Positions 1 through 8,379 of a stretch of DNA of 15,910 nt are shown piece by piece. The position numbers and the translations under genes were made by a program. The stretch spans positions 1-15,910 of the forward strand of contig JAYEMH010000016.1 of assembly GCA_034717985.1 (NCBI GenBank). Reading direction: 5' to 3'. The DNA is from JAYEMH01 sp034717985 [NCBI: Candidatus Ratteibacteria bacterium] (GTDB lineage Bacteria > CAZDME01 > JAYEMH01). A model generated the notes under the pieces. The model was not told the DNA's origin. It did not search any database and saw nothing but the letters and a program-made list of their open reading frames with translations. Positions within the stretch are counted from its first letter, which is position 1. Each line of letters opens with the position of its first letter.

Positions 1-1
1 A

Positions 2-277
2 GAATCAATAGAGGCATTTAAAAGAGGCAACCGCCCTGACCTGACAAAAAAAGAAGAGGAAGAGTTAGCTGTCCTCACTAAATATCTGCCGGAAGAACTC
101 CCTCAAGAAGAAATTCTTAAATTGGTCATGAAAGCAATTGAAGAAAGCGGCGCTCAAAGCAGAAAGGAGATGGGGAAAGTAATGAAAATTCTTCTGGCAG
201 AGGCCAAAGGGCAAATAGACGGGAAAGAAGCCAGTCTTTTGGTTTTGAAAGAGTTAGAAAAAAAAGAAACCAAATGA
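2..277 (+). CDS. YqeY/GatB C-terminal-like protein, 3' part
   Basis: The gene enters from the left edge; 91 codons remain before a TGA at 275-277, roughly the last 60 percent of a YqeY family protein (usually near 148 residues). Visible family marks are the charged start ESIEAFKRGNRPDL, the YLPEELP turn, and the C-terminal helices with the MGKVMK and AKGQIDGKEA segments, which match the helical tail domain shared with GatB of the Asp/Glu-tRNA amidotransferase. In GatB that domain contacts tRNA; what free-standing YqeY does is not well established. Its stop overlaps the next gene's start as ATGA, so the two are likely co-transcribed and translationally coupled. The family assignment is fairly secure; the cellular role is not. 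Confidence 0.85.
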   Translation, partial: ESIEAFKRGNRPDLTKKEEEELAVLTKYLPEELPQEEILKLVMKAIEESGAQSRKEMGKVMKILLAEAKGQIDGKEASLLVLKELEKKETK

Positions 278-1650
278 AAAAAACAAAACAAAATTTTCAA
301 GTAAAATTGGCCTTTTCTCTCCTGGACAACGGCATCGGCATAAAGTTTCGGAACAGATCTTTTTCTCTTTCTTATCCTGAAAAAATCTGGAGAGCTTATC
401 CGAAAAATGAAAAAGATTTCTTGTTTGACAACCTGGTTTATCTTTTAACCATTACCTTCCCTCTCGTTTCAGAATTCAAAAAGATCCGCTATAATACCGC
501 ATATCCTCTTTTCAAACCTTATTTCCAGCAGATGGTCATCCGCGATATTCCCTCCTCTACCGAAGATTATCCTGTTTCAACCGCAAAAACAGTGAAGAGA
601 TTTATGAATTTAGAGGTTAATTTTAAAGATTACCAAATAAAGAATCCGGTTTATCGAACCAGGCCGGTGAAAAAACGCCTCATCGTTCCCTTATCCTTCG
701 GGAAAGACAGCCTTTTAACCTTAGCTGTCGCCCGGGAAATCGGGTTTGAACCCGTTGCGGTTTATATAAACGATACCATTTCGGGCTTGGAAAACAGGTG
801 GAAACTTGAATTGATTAAAAAACTATCGCGGGATTTTAAAATAGAAACCATGGTGATTACTAACCAGATTGAAAATTTAAACGATTTTGAATATTGGGGT
901 AAAAACGAATCATCTTTAGGTTATGCCCATATGATTGCCGGATTTTGCTTCTTAAGCCTGCCCCTGGCTTATTTCTTCAAGGCCGGCTATATTGCCCTGG
1001 GGAACCAGCAGGATATGAGTTTTCCCTTCTGGAATAAGGAAGGGTATCGCGCCTTTCCTTCTTTTGACCAGAGTCTTGAAGGGACGAAACAGCTTGACGG
1101 CATTATCGGTCTGGCGACTCAAAACAAGGTCAGGCTGATAAGTTTAATTGAACCGTTGACCAATCTGGCGATTACAAAAATTTTAAATCAACGTTACCCG
1201 GATTTAGCCAAACTTCAGATTTGTTGTGATGCCCTTAACACCCTTGATAACCGCCAGAGGTGGTGTTTGAATTGTTCCAAGTGCGCCCGTCTGTTTATAT
1301 TTATGAAAGCCTGGGGAATCAATACGAAAAAATCAGGTTTTACCAGGGAGCTATTGGGGAAGAGTTCAGAAAAGCTTTACCGGTTGTTTTCCGGCCGGTT
1401 AGCTGATAACTACGAAAAAAGCGAGGAAGCCCGGGACGAACAACTGCTGGCTTTTTATTTAGCTTATAAAAAAGGCGCCCGGGGATACCTGATGGATAAA
1501 TTCAAGAAAAACTTTTTAAATGAAACCATGAGGCGGGAAAAATCTCTAAGGAAAAATTTTTTGGAACTTCATTCGATGGAAACCATTCCGGAAAATCTCA
1601 AAAACAAAGTCGGGAAAATTTATCATCAGGAACTAAAAGAAAGCTTTTAA
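274..1650 (+). CDS. PP-loop ATPase superfamily protein, QueC/MurL-like, unassigned
   Basis: 458 residues. I do not recognise an exact function. Residues 141-146 read SFGKDS within LIVPLSFGKDSLL, a variant of the SGGKDS PP-loop that binds ATP for adenylation (N-type ATP pyrophosphatases). After a Rossmann-like stretch (150-300), C317/C318 and C331-x2-C334-x2-C337 resemble the zinc-binding cysteines of QueC. An N-terminal domain of about 130 residues before the PP-loop and the whole length recall MurL, the ATP-dependent epimerase of UDP-MurNAc-L-Ala-L-Glu, which I recall as having the same order: N-domain, PP-loop core, CxxC tail. Alternatives are a base- or tRNA-modifying enzyme, or an amide-forming enzyme. 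There is no signal peptide or membrane span, so it is probably cytoplasmic. No clear Shine-Dalgarno is visible, and translation probably depends on the ATGA overlap with the YqeY-like gene. Its stop meets the stop of the convergent pilin-like gene. Confidence 0.75.
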   Translation: MKKTKQNFQVKLAFSLLDNGIGIKFRNRSFSLSYPEKIWRAYPKNEKDFLFDNLVYLLTITFPLVSEFKKIRYNTAYPLFKPYFQQMVIRDIPSSTEDYPVSTAKTVKRFMNLEVNFKDYQIKNPVYRTRPVKKRLIVPLSFGKDSLLTLAVAREIGFEPVAVYINDTISGLENRWKLELIKKLSRDFKIETMVITNQIENLNDFEYWGKNESSLGYAHMIAGFCFLSLPLAYFFKAGYIALGNQQDMSFPFWNKEGYRAFPSFDQSLEGTKQLDGIIGLATQNKVRLISLIEPLTNLAITKILNQRYPDLAKLQICCDALNTLDNRQRWCLNCSKCARLFIFMKAWGINTKKSGFTRELLGKSSEKLYRLFSGRLADNYEKSEEARDEQLLAFYLAYKKGARGYLMDKFKKNFLNETMRREKSLRKNFLELHSMETIPENLKNKVGKIYHQELKESF

Positions 1651-2849
1651 CCGCCCCAGTAGATAATCTCCATACTTGTTTCCCCCGCCGGTAATCCCGG
1701 AGGATTGGGTTTTACATAATCCATGTTGGTCTGGGCAGACAGCCTGACTTGTCCCCTTCCGTAGATACTGCCGGTTATGGTGGTGGGGCCATAAGTTCCA
1801 AAGAGAGATTCGATAAAAACCTCATCGCCGCCATATACCATCCCTTCAATACTGGTCGGATCCCAGATTTCAATATCCGAATTTTTGCTCATAAAAGCCG
1901 GCAGATTCTCATATTGATGCTGGGTAATTTGTCCATGCGCCCATTTATTTACAATAATTTTTCCGGTCGCGACAATACATCCGGTCATTTCCCAGGTGCC
2001 GGACAGGCGGGCTTCTCCCTGGACATAGACAACATGATTGTCCGTTCCGGCACAGGGATCCGACGTAAACCACTGAATATAAGGCCAGCCCGGCGTGTAA
2101 ACTTTATTATCCTGCGCCGCCAGATTATAATAATACTGGAAGAAATTATCATCAAAAGGAGGAAGCTCTACATAGGCCGCACTGGAGATAACGTTTCCGG
2201 ATACCGCGCTGCCGTGATCGGTATTAACATATACTTCACCGCAAGCGCTGGCATCTCCATATACCGTTCCGGTTGTCCAATCGGTACCTACTTGGACGGC
2301 CGGGTCTGTCCAGTAGCCCCAGCCTAACCATTCAACAATCCATTTCCACTCTCTAATTTTGGTGCTGTTGGAGTGAATCTTGCTGGGATTCTCTGCCGAA
2401 GATATTATCGTTCCGCCGGCAACTTTCATACTGCCTCCACCCAGGGCAAGAAAATCAAAAACCTCCGGCCCGCTATAACCGACCTGAACCTGAATGGTCT
2501 TAACGACCTCTTTAACCGTTCCGGTTGAGATTATTAATTTCATATTTGGATCGCTCGGATGAGTAGTCACCGTAATATTATATTCTCCTCTCCCCAACTC
2601 TTTAGGGAAACCGCTGGGAGTGTAAGAAAAATCTTCACTAAGTTCCTTTAAGGCTTCTTCAATACCCGCTTCAGCCAGGTAATCTGCCTGGGTAGAATAG
2701 TTCATTTTTCTCATGGTATAGACATCTTGAAAAACCATGGCCGCCATAGACATACAGGCAAAAATTACTAAACTTAATACAACCAGGGTGGTTAAAAAAG
2801 CTATTCCCTGCCGGCTTAATTTTTTAAATTTGAACTTTCTTGCTATCAT
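1647..2849 (-). CDS. PilX/GspK-like minor pilin with large C-terminal domain
   Basis: 400 residues. The N-terminus has a basic leader ending in RQG followed by a hydrophobic helix (IAFLTTLVVLSLVIFA, about residues 15-35), which is a class III prepilin signal cut after Gly. Position +5 of the mature protein is Thr, not the usual Glu, as in GspK-type tip pseudopilins and many PilX-like proteins. The helix continues to TQADYLAEAGIEEAL, a segment typical of PilX N-terminal domains. The rest (about 130-400) is rich in G, V, T and Y, with short beta repeats such as GEVYVN and GSIYGRGQVRL, suggesting a beta-helix or beta-sandwich outside the membrane. It is last in the three-gene pilin operon, 16 nt after the 713-residue protein, with no obvious Shine-Dalgarno. 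It probably caps or primes a pilus or pseudopilus. Confidence 0.75.
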   Translation of the reverse strand: MIARKFKFKKLSRQGIAFLTTLVVLSLVIFACMSMAAMVFQDVYTMRKMNYSTQADYLAEAGIEEALKELSEDFSYTPSGFPKELGRGEYNITVTTHPSDPNMKLIISTGTVKEVVKTIQVQVGYSGPEVFDFLALGGGSMKVAGGTIISSAENPSKIHSNSTKIREWKWIVEWLGWGYWTDPAVQVGTDWTTGTVYGDASACGEVYVNTDHGSAVSGNVISSAAYVELPPFDDNFFQYYYNLAAQDNKVYTPGWPYIQWFTSDPCAGTDNHVVYVQGEARLSGTWEMTGCIVATGKIIVNKWAHGQITQHQYENLPAFMSKNSDIEIWDPTSIEGMVYGGDEVFIESLFGTYGPTTITGSIYGRGQVRLSAQTNMDYVKPNPPGLPAGETSMEIIYWGG

Positions 2850-2865
2850 TTTTTAAACGCAGTTA

Positions 2866-5007
2866 TCATCTGTCTGTATTTCTTGGTTCAATCTCGGTGC
2901 TAATTGAGCGGGTAACCGGGCCAACCCCAAATACGTCTTTAGTAAGTTCTAACGTTAACCCCAAACCTTTGGTTAGACTGTTTCCGTCAACTTCCACCGA
3001 GAATCTGCCATATTCCGGCCGGGAAGTAATGAATCCGTTTAAAGAAACAACGGTAGTTCCTCCCGGAGTAGATTCACCCGGCCACTTAATATTTACCTTT
3101 TTCAAAACACAGGATTTTGTGTAATCATACATACTTAATGTCGGCTGGGAATCAAAGTCAACCTGGAATTGAACATAGCGTCCACCAGCTATACTGCTTA
3201 TACCGGCGCTTCCCGTGGCGGCGGATTGAGTATCGATGGCCAGTTCATCACTCCAGTCATTATCGATTAGAAGGGCATCCTTGCTATCATTGCTTCTCAC
3301 TCTGATTATTACATTTGCCCCTAAACCGCCGCTGGCATAATCGCCGTAATTATTCTTAGCCATAGTCCAGGAAAGGGTGCTGTAAACCGGGTTATCAAGC
3401 TGGGTGTCATAAATCGGTGAAATCAAGGTGCCCGAAGAATAGTAACTCACTTCAATAGATTCAAGGGCATAAATAGTATCACTTTCTAAGGCCGAATCCG
3501 GCCAGTCCGCAACTTCCGAATAATCAGTGTCACTTCCAATATAATAAGAATGGGGCGCACCGCCCGGCCCCTGCCAGGAAGACATCCCCAGGGAATTGCT
3601 CCCACTAACAAAGAAACTTATCAGATAGTCTTCATCTTTGTTGAAATTATTTATATTCAGCATATTAATCCAGTCAGACCAGAGGTAACTTCCCCGGGGA
3701 ATGGTAACCGAGTTGTTTCCGGAAAAGGTTATTATTTTCTTCGTGCTTTCTTCTCCGTCTTGCCCGTCGGAACGTTCAAATAAAGTGGCCGACTCTATCG
3801 GTAAATCGTAAGTCGCGCTGCAATTTTTAAATTTGAACCTTACCGCACTGCCGCCGGTATCCGTTATCTGATAAGATATCACATTTCTGTAGTTCCGGCC
3901 TGTCCCGGGACCGGTAATATTTACCGCTTGTTCCGGAGTCGTCTCGCCTGCCTGTTCTAAAACATTCCAGGTTTCACCATAACCGGAAAGCCTGACAATG
4001 TAATCCTTGATTGCGGTAGTACCGCCATCACCGTCGGTATCGTTGTAATCTATCAGGGTTTTTGACGGTGAACAACGATGAAAATTAGTTTCAATCCATT
4101 CATCATAATAAAACTTCAGACTCAGGTAGTCTGTCTCATCGGCGGCTTGATATTCCAGGTGACGATTTCCGCTCCAGCTGCCATAACTGACCATATCTTC
4201 GTTTGTTTTACTCTTGCCGGAATCATTATGGACAACCGCCTCTTCTGCTTCCCGGCTGCATCCACAGGGAGAAAGACGGAAAGAATCAATACCCAGCTTA
4301 TATCCTGTTTGAGATGTTCCTTCTACCGCAAAAGTAACATAATGTTCACCGGCGGTAAGAGTAACGCTGCCGAAAGATATCTCGGCGCTTCTGGCGGTGC
4401 TTTCGTTGTAACCGTCAAACTCCCGGGCGCTGGGTTGAATTATTAAAACAACCGGCTCCGCGGATGACGTAGCCGAGCAGGTAAACAAAAATCTTGTTGA
4501 AGCATTGCCGGTATTGGGAGTGGTTTCTATGGCTTCACCATTGGTAACCACCTCATTTATCTGTATTTGGCGATTTTCTTTTGACAAATCAATACGCGGG
4601 TCAAATAAGGTCCGTCTCAATTGCGTCTCTCCCCCCAGAGTCTGGTAAACATGATAAATAACCGTCTGGTCCCAAACAACATTCCCGCCCGCATCAACTT
4701 CAATAAAACCATCACCATCGTTATCTACGGCCGCGGGAAAACTTATTGCTTCATAAGTCAAGGCATCTCCCGGATAAAAAAACATCTTATTGCCGTCCGA
4801 AGCAGCAATTTCTTTTTTGAATCTCTCCATAAACATCTCAAGCTCACCGATTAATCTGGAATTTATTTGTTCGCTAAGCCAGGCTTTTTCTACCGATTGC
4901 CAGACTATAACAACGGCAGCCAGAAGAACCACACCGATAACAAAAGCAATTAGAAATTCAATTATTGAAATGCCCCTCTTTCGGTGATTCTTTTTCATTC
5001 TATCCAT
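2866..5007 (-). CDS. giant PilW/GspJ-like minor pilin with adhesin-like modules
   Basis: 713 residues, several times the usual size of minor pilins (about 200-350). The leader MDRMKKNHRKRG is followed by ISIIEFLIAF, so cleavage after Gly12 leaves Glu at +5, then a transmembrane helix to about residue 37. A Ca-loop-like DNDGDGFIE lies at 95-103 and NDTDGDG at 322-328. Residues about 170-245 (VTLTAGEHYVTFAVEG, then KLGIDSFRLSP) resemble the end of a CBM6/35-type jelly roll. Residues about 385-495 (VRFKFKN, VTIPRGSYLWSD, YLISFFVSG) resemble the beta-sandwich found beside SGNH esterases, but no esterase follows. Residues about 525-645 (SPIYDT, WSDELA, GRYVQFQVDF) form another sandwich typical of surface proteins. 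These domain calls are by eye. An alternative start is ATG at 4998. It begins 6 nt after the PilV-like gene. Likely role: the tip subunit of a type IV-like fibre, with ligand binding as inference. Confidence 0.75.
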   Translation of the reverse strand: MDRMKKNHRKRGISIIEFLIAFVIGVVLLAAVVIVWQSVEKAWLSEQINSRLIGELEMFMERFKKEIAASDGNKMFFYPGDALTYEAISFPAAVDNDGDGFIEVDAGGNVVWDQTVIYHVYQTLGGETQLRRTLFDPRIDLSKENRQIQINEVVTNGEAIETTPNTGNASTRFLFTCSATSSAEPVVLIIQPSAREFDGYNESTARSAEISFGSVTLTAGEHYVTFAVEGTSQTGYKLGIDSFRLSPCGCSREAEEAVVHNDSGKSKTNEDMVSYGSWSGNRHLEYQAADETDYLSLKFYYDEWIETNFHRCSPSKTLIDYNDTDGDGGTTAIKDYIVRLSGYGETWNVLEQAGETTPEQAVNITGPGTGRNYRNVISYQITDTGGSAVRFKFKNCSATYDLPIESATLFERSDGQDGEESTKKIITFSGNNSVTIPRGSYLWSDWINMLNINNFNKDEDYLISFFVSGSNSLGMSSWQGPGGAPHSYYIGSDTDYSEVADWPDSALESDTIYALESIEVSYYSSGTLISPIYDTQLDNPVYSTLSWTMAKNNYGDYASGGLGANVIIRVRSNDSKDALLIDNDWSDELAIDTQSAATGSAGISSIAGGRYVQFQVDFDSQPTLSMYDYTKSCVLKKVNIKWPGESTPGGTTVVSLNGFITSRPEYGRFSVEVDGNSLTKGLGLTLELTKDVFGVGPVTRSISTEIEPRNTDR

Positions 5008-5013
5008 CTTTCA

Positions 5014-5412
5014 CTATAAATATGAAGATAATAAAGTTACCAGCTCAAATACGACTGGATGGTTTAATTCTTCTTTTTTACATTCCACACTTACCGTTAC
5101 CTTAGTCAACCCGGAGGCATATTCAACCTGAGTGGTTCGCTCAAAGTCTCCACCAGCATTGCCTAAATAGTCAATTAATTCAATTTGCGTCTCAGGTAAA
5201 TCAGCCAGAGCCATATAGCCTTTAGTTTTTCTCAGTTCTCGAATCAGCTCCACTCTATTTTTAGCCAGGTTCGCAGCTACATAGGTGTAATAGACGCAAT
5301 GACTCGTTTCGGTGCTTTGATAGAGCAAAGCGGTAATGCCGCCGATACAAATAAGCAGCAAGATAATTGATGCGATAACTTCTATTAGCGTCATACCGTT
5401 CTTATTGCGCAT
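5014..5412 (-). CDS. PilV/GspI-like small minor pilin
   Basis: With the start used here (ATG at 5410-5412) the protein has 132 residues: leader MRNKNG, then MTLIEVIASIILLL, a clean type III prepilin signal with cleavage after Gly6 and Glu at +5. The frame stays open to an ATG at 5457, but I prefer 5412 because an AGGGGT ribosome-binding site lies 5 nt upstream, the six-residue leader is typical, and the predicted promoter -10 (5459-5464) would put the transcript start close to 5457. The remainder is a short alpha/beta globular domain of about 100 residues. First gene of a three-gene set whose order matches the GspI-J-K / PilV-W-X minor pilin series, so it is likely part of the initiating tip complex in the inner membrane. 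Confidence 0.8.
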   Translation of the reverse strand: MRNKNGMTLIEVIASIILLLICIGGITALLYQSTETSHCVYYTYVAANLAKNRVELIRELRKTKGYMALADLPETQIELIDYLGNAGGDFERTTQVEYASGLTKVTVSVECKKEELNHPVVFELVTLLSSYL

Positions 5413-5458
5413 CAGATACCCCTGAATAATGAGAGAGTCGGATATATCATTATTCATT

Positions 5459-5487
5459 AATATATACCGTTCTCAGCTGATTATCAA
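5459..5487 (-). promoter_or_regulatory. sigma70-type promoter of the pilin operon
   Basis: Reading the minus strand, TTGATA (5482-5487) and TATATT (5459-5464) are separated by exactly 17 nt; each differs from consensus at one position. The transcript would begin near 5452, leaving a leader of about 40 nt with AGGGGT ahead of the ATG at 5412. Tandem repeats lie just upstream of the -35. Confidence 0.6.
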
Positions 5488-5495
5488 GTAAAAAA

Positions 5496-5518
5496 TGGAC
5501 TTTTCATTGGACTTTCAT
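5496..5518. repeat. tandem direct repeat upstream of the pilin promoter, possible operator
   Basis: On the plus strand TGGACTTTTCAT (5496-5507) is followed immediately by TGGACTTTCAT (5508-5518), identical apart from one T in a run. The repeat unit of 11-12 bp is one helical turn, and the block ends 8 bp upstream of the -35 element of the pilin promoter. That is the placement expected for an activator binding as a tandem dimer, such as a response regulator. No regulator gene is in the window, so this is inference. Confidence 0.45.
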
Positions 5519-5580
5519 TTATAAATTGGAATTTTAACTGCGGAAATTTACGGAATGATTTAGCTGGAAGGATTCATCCG

Positions 5581-5588
5581 AAAAAAAA
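5581..5588 (-). terminator. possible terminator: T8 tract after tRNA-Glu
   Basis: Directly after the encoded CCA of tRNA-Glu the minus strand has one G, then eight T residues. A U-tract just after a structured RNA could end transcription of the tRNA pair, but there is no separate GC-rich hairpin, so this is tentative. Confidence 0.3.
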
Positions 5589-5589
5589 C

Positions 5590-5664
5590 TGGCGTCCCCA
5601 ATGGGAGTCGAACCCATGTCGTCACCTTGAAAGAGTGATGTCCTAACCACTAGACGATGGGGAC
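5590..5664 (-). tRNA. tRNA-Glu (anticodon TTC)
   Basis: Complete cloverleaf of 75 nt including an encoded CCA (5590-5592). The acceptor stem GTCCCCA (5658-5664) pairs with TGGGGAC, the discriminator is G, the D-arm contains AGTGGTTAGGAC, the anticodon loop is CTTTCAA with stem TCACT/GGTGA, and the T-arm contains GGGTTCGACTCCC. It lies 4 nt downstream of tRNA-Lys on the same strand and must be cut from the same precursor. Confidence 0.97.
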
Positions 5665-5668
5665 GCAA

Positions 5669-5744
5669 TGGTGAGCCGCGAAGGACTCGAACCTTCCACA
5701 CCCGCCTTAAAAGGGCGGTGCTCTACCGGATGAGCTAGCGGCCC
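5669..5744 (-). tRNA. tRNA-Lys (anticodon TTT)
   Basis: Complete 76-nt cloverleaf with encoded CCA (5669-5671) and discriminator A. The acceptor stem GGGCCGC pairs with GCGGCTC with one G-U pair, the D-loop includes GGTAGAGC, the anticodon loop is CTTTTAA flanked by a CCGCC/GGCGG stem, and the T-arm contains AAGGTTCGAGTCCTT. It is transcribed first, before tRNA-Glu, about 50 nt downstream of the predicted start site of its own promoter. Confidence 0.97.
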
Positions 5745-5801
5745 GATTATAAAATCAAACATCAAAAATAAAATGTCAAAATTTATTTGAGAAGGCACTG
5801 T

Positions 5802-5830
5802 AGCATACCAAGATTTAGGTTGGTTGTCAA
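5802..5830 (-). promoter_or_regulatory. sigma70-type promoter of the tRNA-Lys/tRNA-Glu pair
   Basis: On the minus strand a perfect TTGACA (5825-5830) and TATGCT (5802-5807) are 17 nt apart. It lies just after the end of purA, in the otherwise gene-free stretch 5745-5842, so the tRNAs can be expressed independently of the upstream long operon. The -10 continues as TATGCTACAGT, an 11-nt string also present in the rpmE promoter. Confidence 0.6.
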
Positions 5831-5842
5831 AACAATTCTAAG

Positions 5843-7399
<1,557 letters not shown>

Positions 7400-7403
<4 letters not shown>

Positions 7404-8371
7404 GATTCATCTCCTTTCTCCTTAAAAACACCGAATTTACGGTATTTGCCATAGCGCGACTTCAATAATTCGTCAATCGATAACTCCTTCAATTCTTCCA
7501 AGTAACGCAGAAGAACTTCCTTAAGAATATCGGCGGCTTCCTCTTTGGCCCGGTGAGCACCACCGAGGGGTTCGGGGATGATTTCGTCAATTATCCCTAA
7601 ACGTAAAAGATCAAACGATGTCAGCTTCATCGCCTCGGCCGCCAATTCCGCTTTCTTGCGGTCCTTCCAGAGAATGGCAGCGCATCCCTCCGGAGAAATT
7701 ACAGAATAAATAGAATTTTCCAGCATTAAGACTCTATCTCCGACGCCAATCCCTAAAGCGCCGCCGCTTCCTCCTTCTCCGATAATTACAGCAATTATGG
7801 GAGTGAACAATCGGGACATCTCCATTAAATTGCGGGCAATTGCCTCTGCCTGCCCCCGCTCTTCAGCACCGATCCCCGGATAAGCTCCCGGGGTATCAAT
7901 CAGAGTTACTAACGGAAATGAAAATTTTTCAGCCGTCTTTATCAACCGCAATGCCTTCCGGTACCCCTCCGGATGCGGCATACCGAAATTCCGGCGCACA
8001 TTCTCCTTGGTATTCTTGCCTTTCTGGTGCCCGACAATTACCACCGAATGCCCGGCAAGTTTTCCGATGCCGGCCACCACTGCTTCATCATCAAAAAACA
8101 ATCTATCTCCATGCAGTTCGATAAAATCATCCATCATCAATTTCATATACTCCAGTGTGGAAGGACGTTCCGTCAGTCTCGCTAATTGCGTCCTCTGCCA
8201 GGCATTAAGATTTGAAAAAATATCCCTTTTAAGTTTGCCGGCTCTTTCTTCCAGCTGGACGATTTCCTGCTGAATATTCAAATGCTCTTTTGAAGATATC
8301 CTTTTTAATTCTTCGATTTTCTTCTCGAGCTCAACAATCGGTTTTTCGAAATCTAATCCGCTTCTCTGCAT
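7400..8371 (-). CDS. accA: acetyl-CoA carboxylase carboxyltransferase subunit alpha
   Basis: 323 residues. The alpha subunit of the carboxyltransferase moves CO2 from biotin on BCCP to acetyl-CoA, giving malonyl-CoA for fatty-acid synthesis; it works with AccD, which is not in this window. The N-terminal helical region (about 1-70, with LEKKIEELK) precedes the crotonase-like core. Diagnostic segments are [68 protein letters not shown] and [16 protein letters not shown]; the Gly-rich oxyanion-hole stretches are intact. The open frame extends four codons further to a TTG at 8383, but the ATG at 8369-8371 has AGGG at 5 nt and avoids overlap with the gene before it. Follows the L,D-transpeptidase by 8 nt. 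Confidence 0.97.
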
Positions 8372-8379
8372 TTTTTCCC

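Noticed and set aside
1749-2327. 192-codon open frame on the plus strand
   Set aside because: It is antisense to the PilX-like gene, whose prepilin start and domain pattern are convincing; the plus-strand product has no recognisable family and no ribosome-binding site.
4078-4446. 122-codon open frame on the plus strand
   Set aside because: Antisense to the 713-residue pilin; no family resemblance.
5413-5457. Longer start for the PilV-like gene at 5457
   Set aside because: It would begin at about the predicted transcript start without a binding site and make an atypically long leader before the Gly cleavage site.
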